Shown piece by piece: positions 45,380-53,863 of a DNA stretch of 64,000 nucleotides. The notes beneath the pieces were generated by a model. The model made no database searches and was not told where the DNA came from. It worked only from the letters and a program-made list of their open reading frames with translations. The position numbers and the translations under genes are program-made. The stretch is taken from NCBI GenBank assembly GCA_963772265.1, contig CAVYWS010000006.1:105462-169461 (forward strand), read 5' to 3'. Positions within the stretch are counted from its first letter, which is position 1. Every line of letters starts with the position of its first letter. The stretch is from Mayfieldus sp963772265. Its GTDB lineage: Bacteria > Actinomycetota > Thermoleophilia > Solirubrobacterales > 70-9.

Positions 45380-46480
45380 ATGTCGGCAAACGGGTACCAC
45401 TGCGAGGTCGTCGGAAGCCTGCTGCGTCACGACGCGCTCAAGGATGCGATGGAGCGCGACGAGCGGGGCGAGATCGAGGCGAGCGAGCTCGAGGAGCTGC
45501 AGGCCAAGGAGGGCAAGGAGAACATCGCCCTGCAGGAGGAGTGCGGCATCGAGGTGCTCACCGACGGCGAGGTCCGGCGCCGCTTCTGGTTCGACCCGCT
45601 GACGGCCAGCCTCTCCGGCTACAACCCCGAGGTGCCGGCGCCGGTGATGTTCCACGGCGAGGACGCCGAGCACACGGGCCCGCCCCCGAAGCTCCCCGCG
45701 GTCACCGAGAAGCTCGGCATCCGCAAGAACCTTCCGCTCGAGGAGTACAAGTTCGTGACCGAGAACAGCGACCGCCCCGCGAAGGCGACGCTCGCCGGGA
45801 TGACCTACGCGAGCGTCCTCTGGGTGCCGGGCTACTCGGACAAGGTCTACCCCGACCGCGAGGCGTACATGGACGAGGTGATCGAGCTGATGAAGCAGAT
45901 CGTCGGCGAGACGGCCGAAGCCGGCTGCGACTACTTCCAGCTCGACTCGCCGCGCTACACGCACCTGGTCAGCGAGGAGGGCCAGGAGAACCTGCGCAAC
46001 CTCGGGCTCGACACCGAGACCTGGCTGGCGCAGATGATCGAGCGCGACAACCAGCTGATCGAGGCGTTTCCGGACGTGACCTGGGCCGTGCACCTGTGCC
46101 GCGGCAACCATCGCTCGATGTGGTCGGTCGAGGGCGGCTATGACGCGATCGCGGAGCAGCTCTTCAACGACCTCGCCTGCGACCGGATCTTCGCCGAGTA
46201 CGACTCGCCGCGGGCGGGCACCTTCGAGCCGCTGCGCTTCGTGCCCGAGGACAAGACCGTCGTGCTCGGTCTGATCACGACCAAGGAGCCGACTCTCGAG
46301 GACGGCGACCAGCTCAAGCAGCGCATCGAGGAGGCCTCCGAGTACATCCCGCTCGAGCGCCTGGCGCTGAGCCCACAGTGCGGCTTCGCCTCGACGCTGC
46401 CGGGCAACCTGGTCACCTTCGACGACCAGCGGGCGAAGCTGGAGCTGCTCGGCAAGGTCGCACACGAGGTCTGGGCCTGA
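45380..46480 (+). CDS. cobalamin-independent methionine synthase-like protein (MetE C-terminal core)
   Basis: A 366-residue protein with the zinc/catalytic barrel of MetE but without its N-terminal half. Zinc ligands can be read as H238 and C240 in AVHLCRGN, E273 in FAEYDSP and C334 in LSPQCGF. Such short MetE proteins move a methyl group from a methylated folate or corrinoid donor to a thiol. In an operon for O-demethylation and ring cleavage it may accept methyl groups from 5-methyl-THF. AGGAGAG precedes ATG 45380, 19 bases after gntR. The acceptor is unknown. Confidence 0.85.
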   Translation: MSANGYHCEVVGSLLRHDALKDAMERDERGEIEASELEELQAKEGKENIALQEECGIEVLTDGEVRRRFWFDPLTASLSGYNPEVPAPVMFHGEDAEHTGPPPKLPAVTEKLGIRKNLPLEEYKFVTENSDRPAKATLAGMTYASVLWVPGYSDKVYPDREAYMDEVIELMKQIVGETAEAGCDYFQLDSPRYTHLVSEEGQENLRNLGLDTETWLAQMIERDNQLIEAFPDVTWAVHLCRGNHRSMWSVEGGYDAIAEQLFNDLACDRIFAEYDSPRAGTFEPLRFVPEDKTVVLGLITTKEPTLEDGDQLKQRIEEASEYIPLERLALSPQCGFASTLPGNLVTFDDQRAKLELLGKVAHEVWA

Positions 46481-46494
46481 GCCAGGCCCCGGCG

Positions 46495-47309
46495 ATGGTC
46501 ATAGCGGTCCTTGGCCTCGGCGAGGCGGGCTCGGCGCTGGCGCTCGACCTGGTTTCCGCCGAGGTGGAGGTGCGCGGCTTCGACCCGGCAGGGGTCGAGC
46601 TCGAGGGCGTGCGGGCGGCCACGACCGCCGCTGACGCTGCACGCGGCCGGGCGGCCGACGGCGCCGACGCCGTGCTCAGCATCAATTCGGCCAAGGCGGC
46701 GTTCGAGGTCGCTGCCTCCGTCGGCGAGGCGCTCGCCGGTGGGACCCTGTTCGCCGACCTCAATACGACGGCGCCAGGCGTAAAGCGGGCTGTAGCCGAG
46801 GTCGTGGCCGAGCACGGTGGCTGCTTCGCCGACGTCGCGCTGCTCGGCCCGGTGCCGGGCAACGGGCTGGGCACCCCGGCCCTTGCATCCGGCCCCGGTG
46901 CCGAACGATTCGCGCAGCCTGTTCGGCGAGCTCGGTATGCCTGTTGCCGTGGTCGGCGCCGAGCCTGGCGACGCGGCCGGGCGCAAGCTGGTCCGCAGCG
47001 TGTTCGCCAAGGGCCTCGCCGCTTCGGTCGGCGAGGCGCTCGCCGCGGCCGAGCGCCTAGGCTGCGAGGAGTGGCTCTACGGCGAGCTCGAGCGCACTCT
47101 GACCGAGGCCGACGCCGCCCTGCTGCGGCGCCTCGTCGAGGGAAGCCGCCGCCACGCGCAGCGGCGCGCCGAGGAGATGGGGTCGGCGGTGCGGATGCTC
47201 GATGAGCTCGAGGTTCCGCCGCGGATCGCCGCCGCGGCCCGGGAGTGGCTGCAGGGCATGGCCGCCGAGGGACCGGATCGCAGTCGGGGTGAGGAGCGGC
47301 GCCTCGTGA
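46495..47309 (+). CDS. 6PGDH-like NAD(P) dehydrogenase with DUF1932 C-terminal domain (frameshifted)
   Basis: About 270 residues from ATG 46495. The Rossmann motif VLGLGEAGSALALDL opens the first frame, which includes FADLNTTAPGVK and DVALLGPVPG. At 46911-46916 one extra base moves the frame; it resumes with LFGELGMPVAVVG, SVFAKGLAASVGE and the DUF1932-type helices. A second slip near 47270-47305 would bring in the TGA at 47307 that overlaps the next GTG. In this operon it could oxidise the ring-cleavage semialdehyde (as a hemiacetal) to a lactone, the step done by LigC elsewhere. That role is inferred from position. Confidence 0.75.
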
Positions 47310-48229
47310 GTGAGCCCTCCGCCGATGCGCGCGAGCTGGTGCGCGGCGGCTTCGACCTCCACGTCCACATCGCCCCCGACGTGGTCGAACGGCGCATCGA
47401 CGACCTCGGGCTCGCGCGTCGCTTCGAGGAGCTGGGGCTGCGCGGCTTCGTGCTCAAGTCTCATTACGGCTCGACCGCGGAGCGCGCCGCGGTCGTCAGC
47501 GCCGTGGTTCCCGGCATCAGGGCGATCGGGGCGATCGCGCTGAACCGGGCGGTCGGGGGGATCAACCCGCTCGCCGTTGACATCGCCGGCCGCGAGGGCG
47601 CCAGGATCGTCTGGATGCCGACCGTCGACGCGCCGAACGAGACCGCCGGCCGTCGCGAGCCGCGGCCGGACGAGAAGGTGCCGGTCTGGGCGGCGCTCCA
47701 GCATCAGCTGCGCGAGCGCGGGCTCGAGGTCGAGCCGGTGCCGGCGGTCGGAGCGGACGGGGAGCCGCTGCCCGAGACCCGTGACGTGCTTGCGACCGTG
47801 GCACGCTACGGGATGGTGCTGGCAACGGGCCATCTCGACGCGCAGGCCACCGAGGCGGTGGTCGACGCGGCGTTCGAGCAGGGGGTGAGCGACGTGGTCG
47901 TCACCCATCCCGAGTATCCGGCCCAGGACATCTCGGTCGAGCAGCAGGTCGAGCTGGCCGACCGTGGGGCGCTGATCGAGCACACCTTCACGACCCCGCA
48001 CACCGGCAAGTGCACATGGGAGCACTGGTTGGAGGGCATCCGCGCCGTCGGCCCGGAGCGCACCGTTCTCTCCACCGACCTCGGTCAGGTCGCCAACCCG
48101 CCGGTCGAGGACGGGCTGGCGCTGATGGCCGAGCGCCTGCTCGAAGCCGGCTTCAGCGCCGAGGACGTGCGGACGATGGCGGTGGCCAACACCCGCCGGC
48201 TGGCCGGCGAGCCCGCCGAGGTGGCAGCC
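47306..48229 (+). CDS. DUF6282-type metal-dependent amidohydrolase, candidate pyrone/lactone hydrolase
   Basis: A TIM-barrel hydrolase of about 308 residues beginning at GTG 47306. Ligands include the HxH of FDLHVHIAPD, Lys and His in VLKSHYGST, His in LATGHLDAQ, His in VVTHPEYP and Asp in LSTDLGQV, a binuclear amidohydrolase layout. It sits between the dehydrogenase and the hydratase, where LigI (also an amidohydrolase-superfamily lactonase) acts in the protocatechuate 4,5-pathway, so hydrolysis of 2-pyrone-4,6-dicarboxylate is a good hypothesis. As read there is no stop before the hydratase; a TGA at 48231 lies one frame away. Confidence 0.78.
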
Positions 48230-48943
48230 GTGAGCCGGCACCTGCTCGCGATCGGCGCCCACGCAGCCGACTTCGTCTGGCGGGCCGGGGGCGCGCTGGC
48301 CGTCGCCGCCGAGCGGGGCGGCCGGGCGAGCGTGATCGCGCTCTCCTATGGCGAGCGCGGCGAATCGGGAGAGCTCTGGAAGCAGGAGGGCCAGACGGTC
48401 GAGAACGTGAAGAAGGTCCGCCACGGAGAGGCCGAGCGGGCGGCGGCGGCGCTGGGGGCGGAGTTCCGCTGCCTCGACCTCGGCGACTATCCGCTCGAGG
48501 TCGAGGGCGAGGCGCTGGCCCGGCTGGTCGACGCGATCCGCGAGCTGGCGCCTGACGTGATCGTCACCCACACCGGCCGCGACCCCTTCAACCCCGACCA
48601 TCCGGTCGCCTTCCGCGCCGTCGAGCGGGCCCGGGCGCTGGCCGCCGGAGCGGGGGTGCAGAGCGCCTTTGAGACGATCGGCCCGCCCGCGTTCTTCCTC
48701 TTCGAGCCGCATCAGCCGGAGCTCTGCGACTTCGTCCCGACGACCTTCGTCGACATCTCCCCGGTGATCGAGCGCAAGCGCGCGGCGATGGCGGAGATGA
48801 AGGCGCAGAAGTACCTGCAGACCTACTACGACCAGCGGGCCGAGCAGCGCGGCAACCATGCCCGGCGGGCGAGCGGCGAGGAGGAGATCCGCTTCGCCGA
48901 GGCCTTTCAGCGGGTGATCCCGCAGGCGGTGGCGGAGCTTTGA
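48230..48943 (+). CDS. galB: 4-oxalomesaconate hydratase, GalB type (PIG-L/LmbE fold)
   Basis: About 237 residues from GTG 48230. It has the variant PIG-L motif AIGAHAADFVWRAGG, LSYGERGES, GDYPLEVEG, THTGRDPFNPDHP with the metal His, and FFLFEPHQPELC, all matching what is known of the Pseudomonas gallate-pathway hydratase GalB rather than sugar deacetylases. It would hydrate 4-oxalomesaconate to 4-carboxy-4-hydroxy-2-oxoadipate, the substrate of the aldolase encoded next (stop and start overlap by four bases). As read it is fused in frame to the amidohydrolase, which could be genuine or an artefact. Confidence 0.85.
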   Translation: MSRHLLAIGAHAADFVWRAGGALAVAAERGGRASVIALSYGERGESGELWKQEGQTVENVKKVRHGEAERAAAALGAEFRCLDLGDYPLEVEGEALARLVDAIRELAPDVIVTHTGRDPFNPDHPVAFRAVERARALAAGAGVQSAFETIGPPAFFLFEPHQPELCDFVPTTFVDISPVIERKRAAMAEMKAQKYLQTYYDQRAEQRGNHARRASGEEEIRFAEAFQRVIPQAVAEL

Positions 48944-49563
48944 GCGAAACGCATGAGGAGCTGGCCCGGCTCGGGACGGCGACGGTCTACGAGGCCGCCG
49001 GCCGCCAGGGCCTGATCGACGTCGACCTGGTCCAGGTGCTGCCAGGGTCCCGCGCCGCCGGCCCGGCGCGCACCGTCCGCTGCGGCCAGGGCGACAACCT
49101 GATGGTGCACGCGGTGATGGCCGACGCGCAGCCGGGAGAGGTGCTGGTGCTGACGATGCCCGAGCCCGAGCCGGTGGCGCTGGTCGGCGAGCTGCTCGCG
49201 ACCCAGGCGAAGGAGCGCGGCGTGGCGGCGCTGCTGGTCGACGCCTCGGTGCGCGACACCGAGGACCTCGCCGACCTCGGGCTGCCGATCTGGGCCCGCT
49301 GGGTGCGGGTGCGCGGAGCCGACAAGTCGGCGGTCGGGACGATCGGCGAGCCGGTCGAGGTCGGCGGCGCGCGGATCTCGCCCGGCGACGCGGTGGTCCT
49401 CGACGGCGACGGCGCCGCGGTCGTCGAGGCCGGGCGGGTCGACGAGGTGCTGGCGGCTGCGCGCGAGCGCGCCGAGCGCGAGCGCGTCAAGCGGCGAAAG
49501 CTCGAAAAGGGCGAGCTCTCCTACGACCTCGACGGGCTGCGGGAGATCGTCGAGGGGCGCTGA
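48940..49563 (+). CDS. 4-carboxy-4-hydroxy-2-oxoadipate aldolase (LigK/GalC, RraA-like)
   Basis: A 207-residue RraA-fold class II aldolase starting at TTG 48940. The hallmark G-x20-R-D is present: the Gly of GELLATQAKERG and Arg-Asp in DASVRDTEDL hold the divalent metal and oxyanion. It cleaves 4-carboxy-4-hydroxy-2-oxoadipate to pyruvate and oxaloacetate and can decarboxylate oxaloacetate. Directly downstream of the hydratase, it ends the pathway in central metabolites. The charged C-terminal helix is normal for the family. Confidence 0.88.
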   Translation: MSETHEELARLGTATVYEAAGRQGLIDVDLVQVLPGSRAAGPARTVRCGQGDNLMVHAVMADAQPGEVLVLTMPEPEPVALVGELLATQAKERGVAALLVDASVRDTEDLADLGLPIWARWVRVRGADKSAVGTIGEPVEVGGARISPGDAVVLDGDGAAVVEAGRVDEVLAAARERAERERVKRRKLEKGELSYDLDGLREIVEGR

Positions 49564-50516
49564 TGGCGGAGCCGGTTCGCGACCTCGCCCACATCGGCCA
49601 CGCCGAGCTGCTCACCCCGAAGCCGGAGGAGAGCCTGCGCTTCTTCGTCGAGGTGCTCGGCATGGAGCAGGAGGCAAGCGAAGGGCAGTCGGTCTTCCTG
49701 CGCGGCTACGGCGACTACCAGCGCTACAGCCTCAAGCTCACCGAGTCCGAGCAGCCCGGGCTCGGGCACATGGCCTACCGGGCCTGGAGCCCGGAGTCGC
49801 TGCAGCGGCGGGTCGAGGCGATCGAGGCCTCGGGGTTCGGGGTCGGATGGATCGACGGCGACCTCGGCCACGGTCCCGCCTACACCTTCACCGACCCCGA
49901 CGGGCACGCGATGGAGGTCTACTTCGAGACCGAGAAGTACGTGCCCTCCGAGCGGCTGCGACCGGCGCTCAAGAACCAACCGCAGCGCTACGTCGGCCGG
50001 GGAGCGGCGGTGAAGCGGCTCGACCACGTCAACCTGCTGGCCGAGGACGTGCTTCCGAACCGGCACTTCGCCGAGGAGGTCCTCGGGATGCGGCTGTATG
50101 AGCGGATAGAGCTCGACGACGGCACCGAGTCGGGGGCCTGGCTCAGCCTCACGATCGCCGCCCACGAGCTGATCTACGTCGCCGACGCCCTGGGCGCGAG
50201 GGGCCGCCTGCACCACCTCGCCTTCTGGGTCGACACCCGCGAGGAGGTGCTGCGGGCGGCCGACCTCTTCCTCGACTCCGATCTGGTCGAGATCGAGTTC
50301 GCCCCGTCCAAGCACGCGATCGCCCAGGGCTTCTTCCTCTACGGCATCGAGCCCGGCGGCAACCGGATCGAGGTCACGACGGGCGGCTACCTGATGTACG
50401 ACCCCGATCCCGAGCCGGTGGTCTGGACCGAGGCCGAGCGGGCCCGCGGCCAGGCCTGGGGGGTCGAGACCGTGGCCAGCTTTCACACCTACGGGACGCC
50501 GGTGCCCAAGCCGTGA
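49563..50516 (+). CDS. type I extradiol ring-cleavage dioxygenase (two-domain VOC family)
   Basis: A 317-residue protein with two VOC modules, the length of catechol 2,3-dioxygenase. The C-terminal module keeps the iron triad: H155 in RLDHVNLL, H218 in RLHHLAFWV and E270 in GGNRIEVTT. The probable base His is in IAAHELIYV (about 201). It would open a catecholic ring next to the hydroxyls. Given the hydratase and aldolase upstream, a carboxylated catechol such as protocatechuate or 3-O-methylgallate is expected, a reaction classically done by the unrelated LigAB family. Start ATG 49563 overlaps the aldolase stop. Confidence 0.87.
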   Translation: MAEPVRDLAHIGHAELLTPKPEESLRFFVEVLGMEQEASEGQSVFLRGYGDYQRYSLKLTESEQPGLGHMAYRAWSPESLQRRVEAIEASGFGVGWIDGDLGHGPAYTFTDPDGHAMEVYFETEKYVPSERLRPALKNQPQRYVGRGAAVKRLDHVNLLAEDVLPNRHFAEEVLGMRLYERIELDDGTESGAWLSLTIAAHELIYVADALGARGRLHHLAFWVDTREEVLRAADLFLDSDLVEIEFAPSKHAIAQGFFLYGIEPGGNRIEVTTGGYLMYDPDPEPVVWTEAERARGQAWGVETVASFHTYGTPVPKP

Positions 50517-50549
50517 CCCGCAGCTGAAGCTTCTACCGCCGAAGCTCGC

Positions 50550-51431
50550 CTAGAAGACCACGGTCCGGTTGCCATCGACCAGCGCCCGGTCCTCGAGGTG
50601 CAGGCGGACGGCGCGGGCGAGGACGTTGCGCTCGATGTCCTGCCCGATCCGCGCCAGGTCCTCGACCGTGCAGCTATGCGAGACGCGATCCACGTCCTGG
50701 GCGATGATCGGCCCCGCGTCCAGCTCCTCGCTCACGTAGTGGGCGGTGGCGCCGATGATCTTCACGCCACGGCGGTAGGCCTGCTCGTAGGGGTTCTCGC
50801 CGACGAAGGCGGGCAGGAAAGAGTGATGGATGTTGATCAGGGGGACGCCGAGCCGGTCCAGGAAATCCGCCGACAGCACCTGCATGTAGCGCGCGAGGAC
50901 GACGAAGTCGACCTTTCCGTCGAGCAGCTCGAGCAGGCGCTCCTCGGCCTCGGGCTTGCGGTCGGGCTGGACGGGGACGTGGTGGTAGGGGACGCCGAAG
51001 GAACCCACGTCCTGCTCGAGATCCGGGTGGTTGGACGCGACCAGCACGACGTCGGTATCGAGGTCGCCGCGCCGCCAGCGCCACAGCAGGTCCAGCAGGC
51101 AGTGCTCATAACGCGAGGCGAGGATCGCCATCCGCTTGCGCTCGCCGGGATGCGAGATGCGCCAGTCCATCTCGAAACGCTCGGCAACGTGGAGACGGAA
51201 TGCGTCCTCCAGCTCCGCGCCTGCGAGGTCGAACTGGCCGGTCAGGAACTCCATGCGCATGAAGAAGTGCCCGCCCTCAGGATCGGTCGAGTGTTGGTCG
51301 GAGCTGACGATGTTCGCGCCGTGCTCGAAGAGGAAGCTCGACACGGCGGCGACGATTCCCGGCTGATCAGGGCAGGAGATCAGCAGCCGCGCTGTCGCGG
51401 TCGTGCGCCCGTGGCGGCCGGAACCGGTCAT
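50550..51431 (-). CDS. purU: formyltetrahydrofolate deformylase
   Basis: A 293-residue PurU: an N-terminal ACT domain (LLISCPDQPGIVAAVSSFL) and a C-terminal formyltransferase-fold domain with the active-site Asn-His-Asp in LINIHHSFLPAF and EELDAGPIIAQD. It hydrolyses 10-formyl-THF to formate and THF. Here it is controlled with the O-demethylase, so its role is probably to discharge one-carbon units from methoxyl groups and regenerate THF, rather than purine balance. The start codon at 51431 is only 13 bases from operator site 6, so the transcript has a very short or no leader. Confidence 0.95.
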   Translation of the reverse strand: MTGSGRHGRTTATARLLISCPDQPGIVAAVSSFLFEHGANIVSSDQHSTDPEGGHFFMRMEFLTGQFDLAGAELEDAFRLHVAERFEMDWRISHPGERKRMAILASRYEHCLLDLLWRWRRGDLDTDVVLVASNHPDLEQDVGSFGVPYHHVPVQPDRKPEAEERLLELLDGKVDFVVLARYMQVLSADFLDRLGVPLINIHHSFLPAFVGENPYEQAYRRGVKIIGATAHYVSEELDAGPIIAQDVDRVSHSCTVEDLARIGQDIERNVLARAVRLHLEDRALVDGNRTVVF

Positions 51432-51444
51432 TGCACCCGAGTTT

Positions 51445-51452
51445 TGTATACA
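51445..51452. promoter_or_regulatory. GntR-type operator, site 6 (TGTATACA)
   Basis: TTTGTATACAGC, 13 bases upstream of the purU start (minus strand). It is 85 bases from site 7, repeating the spacing seen at sites 1-2 and 4-5. Binding here would block the purU promoter directly. Function inferred. Confidence 0.75.
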
Positions 51453-51504
51453 GCAATCTCGCTCACAACCTTGGAATACCCGGTCGCACTGCCTGAAATC
51501 CGAC

Positions 51505-51510
51505 TAATAT
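51505..51510 (+). promoter_or_regulatory. possible -10 element (TAATAT) for the metF2-ligM unit
   Basis: TAATAT is a rare A+T hexamer here and lies 20 bases before operator site 7, placing the operator just downstream of a likely transcription start. No -35 at standard spacing is clear, so this is tentative. Confidence 0.4.
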
Positions 51511-51529
51511 CGCGCCTAGGGACGGGTAT

Positions 51530-51537
51530 TGTATACA
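51530..51537. promoter_or_regulatory. GntR-type operator, site 7 (TGTATACA)
   Basis: ATTGTATACAGG directly abuts the ribosome binding site (GGAG) of the MetF-like gene at 51547. Repressor bound here would cover the start of the transcript. Function inferred. Confidence 0.75.
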
Positions 51538-51546
51538 GGAGAGGTA

Positions 51547-52434
51547 ATGCTGAGAGAGCGTCAACAGGCGAGGAATGGGTCCTCCCGGCCAGCGGGCGGA
51601 GCTGCAGCGACGAACGCGCACCAGCACTCGCGCTTCGAGCTGCTTCCGCTCGGGCGCAGCGAGGAGGAGGCAGCCCAGCTTCCGGAGCCGGTGCGCCTGA
51701 CCGTCATCTGCTCGCCGAAGCACGGGCCCGACCGCACCGTCGAGGTCGCGGGAAGGCTCACCGACCTCGGCCACAGGGTGACGGCGCACGTGGCGGCGCG
51801 GATGGTACGCGGCCGCGACCACCTCGACGAGCTGCTGGCGAAGATGGCGCAGGCCGACGTCGACGACCTCTTCCTGATCGGCGGCGACGCCAAGGCGCCG
51901 CATGGACCCTATTCGTCCGCGGAGGAGTTGCTGCCGGTCCTTGCCGAGCATCGGCAGCGGCCACGGAAGATCGGGGTCGGCGGCTATCCGGAGGGCCATC
52001 CGCTGATCGACGACAGCAGGCTGGTCGAGTCGCTGCAGCAGAAGTCGCGGCTGGCGGACTACGTCACCACCCAGCTCTGCTTCGACGCCGGGGCGATCCT
52101 GCGCTGGGTGGCGGACACGCGCCAGCAGGGCATCACACTGCCGGTGGTCATCGGCATGCCGGGCGTCGTCGATCGCGCCCGACTGCTCAAGGTCTCGATG
52201 CAGATCGGGGTTGGGCCGTCGCGCTCCTTCCTGCGCAAGCAGCGGGGGATCCGCAACCTGATCGGCCACTCGCATGTCACGCCGGACCGCGTCTACGACG
52301 GCCTCGCGTCCTCGCTCGGCGACCCGGAGCTGAACATCGCGGGGTTTCACTACTACACGTTCAACCAGCTCGTGGCCACATGGAACTGGGAGCGCGAGAG
52401 GTACGGCGCCCCGGCACTCGCTGCGACGCCGTGA
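51547..52434 (+). CDS. methylenetetrahydrofolate reductase-like protein (second copy, with the O-demethylase)
   Basis: A 295-residue divergent MetF-fold protein. Recognisable pieces are SPKHGPDRTVEVAGRL, DLFLIGGDAKAPHGPY (the LRGD-like loop), KIGVGGYPEGHPL and TTQLCFDAGAI, with a C-terminal FHYYTFNQLV. In Sphingobium metF lies beside ligM and oxidises the 5-methyl-THF made by O-demethylation; the same pairing here supports that direction. The N-terminal 35 residues are polar and unusual. ATG 51547 has GGAG and AGG upstream. It is distinct from the housekeeping metF at 22.6 kb. Confidence 0.85.
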   Translation: MLRERQQARNGSSRPAGGAAATNAHQHSRFELLPLGRSEEEAAQLPEPVRLTVICSPKHGPDRTVEVAGRLTDLGHRVTAHVAARMVRGRDHLDELLAKMAQADVDDLFLIGGDAKAPHGPYSSAEELLPVLAEHRQRPRKIGVGGYPEGHPLIDDSRLVESLQQKSRLADYVTTQLCFDAGAILRWVADTRQQGITLPVVIGMPGVVDRARLLKVSMQIGVGPSRSFLRKQRGIRNLIGHSHVTPDRVYDGLASSLGDPELNIAGFHYYTFNQLVATWNWERERYGAPALAATP

Positions 52435-52461
52435 ACGCTGACTTGAGGAGGCAATTGCGAC

Positions 52462-53856
52462 ATGAGTGACCGAAGCCTTGAGGACAAACTGCAAGCAGCC
52501 GGCGATCCGGTCGAGATCGCGCGGAACTCGCAGATCGGGCCCTACATCTATCCGACGGTGCAGAGCGAGTTCTCCAACTGGAGAGACGAGCAGGTGGCTT
52601 GGCGGGAGACCTGCGCCCTGTTCGACCAGTCCCACCACATGACCGATCTGACGATCGAGGGCCCCGACGTGATCAAGCTGCTCTCGGCCCTGGGGGTCAA
52701 CAGCTTCGCGACCTTCGAGCCCGGCAAGGCCAAGCAGCTCGTCGTCTGCAACCCCGACGGCTACGTGATCGGCGACGGAATCCTCTTCTATCTCGACAAG
52801 GACAAGGTCAGGCTCGTCGGCCGCCCCTCGGCCCATAGCTGGGTCCAGTACCACGCCGAGAAGGACGGCTACGACGTCGAGATCAGCCGCGACGAGCGCA
52901 CCGCGGTCAACCCGCGCGGGCGGCGCGAGCTCTACCGCTACCAGGTGCAGGGGCCGACGGCGATGCAGGTGCTCGACAAGGCCGCCGGCGGCGGCGTGCC
53001 CGAGATCAAGTTCTTCAACCTCGGCGAGTTGACGATCGCCGGTCACAAGGTGCGTGCCCTGCACCACGGCATGTCCGGCGCCCCGGGGCTTGAGCTGTTC
53101 GGCCCCTGGGAGGAGGGCGAGGAGGTCAAGGCGGCGCTGGTCGAGGCCGGTGAGGAATTCGGGCTGGCGCAGGTGGGGTCTCGCGTCTACGCGACCAACA
53201 CCCTCGAGTCGGGCTGGATCCCGTGTCCGCTGCCGGCGATCTTCACCGGCGACGAGATGAAGGCCTACCGGGAGTGGCTCCCGGCGGAGGGCTATGAGGG
53301 GACCGGATCGCTCGGAGGCAGCTTCTACTCCGACGACATCGAGTCCTATTACCTCACGCCCCACGACCTCGGGTACTGGCCGTTCGTCAAGTTCGACCAC
53401 GACTTCGTCGGCCGCGAGGCGCTCGAGCGGATCGCCGACGAGCCGCGCTGGAGGAAGGTCACCCTGGCCTGGAACGGCGAGGACGTCGCCGGCGCGATGG
53501 GGACCCTGTTCGAGAAGGAGGATCCGGTCAAGTACATCGATCTGCCGCTGTCCAATTACTCGACCTGGCCCTACGACAGGGTGATGGCACACGACGAGAT
53601 GATCGGCGTCTCGACCTTCTCGGGCTACAGCTTCAACGAGCGCTCGATGCTCTCGCTGGCGATGGTCGACCGTGACCTCAACGATGGTGCCGAGGTGACG
53701 CTGGTCTGGGGCGAGGAGGGGGGCGGATCCGCGAAGCCGGTGGTCGAGCGCCACACCCAGGCGGAGATCCGCGCGATCGTCAGCCCCTGCCCCTACTCCG
53801 AAGTCGCGCGAACCACATACGCGGAGGGTTGGCGGACGAAAGCCGGAGTCTCCTGA
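52462..53856 (+). CDS. ligM: THF-dependent aromatic O-demethylase, LigM/DesA type (GcvT family)
   Basis: A 464-residue GcvT-fold enzyme close in length and sequence to vanillate/3-O-methylgallate O-demethylase LigM and syringate O-demethylase DesA. Matching blocks are NSQIG-YIYP, EFSNWRDEQVAWR, LFDQSHHMTDL, TNTLESGWIPCPLPAI, KAYREWLPAEGYE and VVSPCPYS. Residues corresponding to the LigM substrate pocket are visible at about Y30, H59 and R121, and the catalytic-region Tyr at about Y243. It moves the methoxyl carbon of an aromatic acid to THF, giving 5-methyl-THF and a free phenol. GAGGAGG precedes ATG 52462. Glycine cleavage is unlikely because no gcvH or gcvP is present. Confidence 0.9.
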   Translation: MSDRSLEDKLQAAGDPVEIARNSQIGPYIYPTVQSEFSNWRDEQVAWRETCALFDQSHHMTDLTIEGPDVIKLLSALGVNSFATFEPGKAKQLVVCNPDGYVIGDGILFYLDKDKVRLVGRPSAHSWVQYHAEKDGYDVEISRDERTAVNPRGRRELYRYQVQGPTAMQVLDKAAGGGVPEIKFFNLGELTIAGHKVRALHHGMSGAPGLELFGPWEEGEEVKAALVEAGEEFGLAQVGSRVYATNTLESGWIPCPLPAIFTGDEMKAYREWLPAEGYEGTGSLGGSFYSDDIESYYLTPHDLGYWPFVKFDHDFVGREALERIADEPRWRKVTLAWNGEDVAGAMGTLFEKEDPVKYIDLPLSNYSTWPYDRVMAHDEMIGVSTFSGYSFNERSMLSLAMVDRDLNDGAEVTLVWGEEGGGSAKPVVERHTQAEIRAIVSPCPYSEVARTTYAEGWRTKAGVS

Positions 53857-53863
53857 GGACGGT

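Noticed and set aside
48230..48943. GlcNAc-type PIG-L/LmbE deacetylase
   Set aside because: The PHPDD-type motif is replaced by AHAADF, and the FEPHQPELC and GERGES blocks are GalB-like; the aldolase next to it also fits GalB.
52462..53856. Glycine cleavage T protein or sarcosine/dimethylglycine demethylase
   Set aside because: No gcvH, gcvP or sarcosine oxidase partners, and the length and sequence blocks match LigM/DesA.
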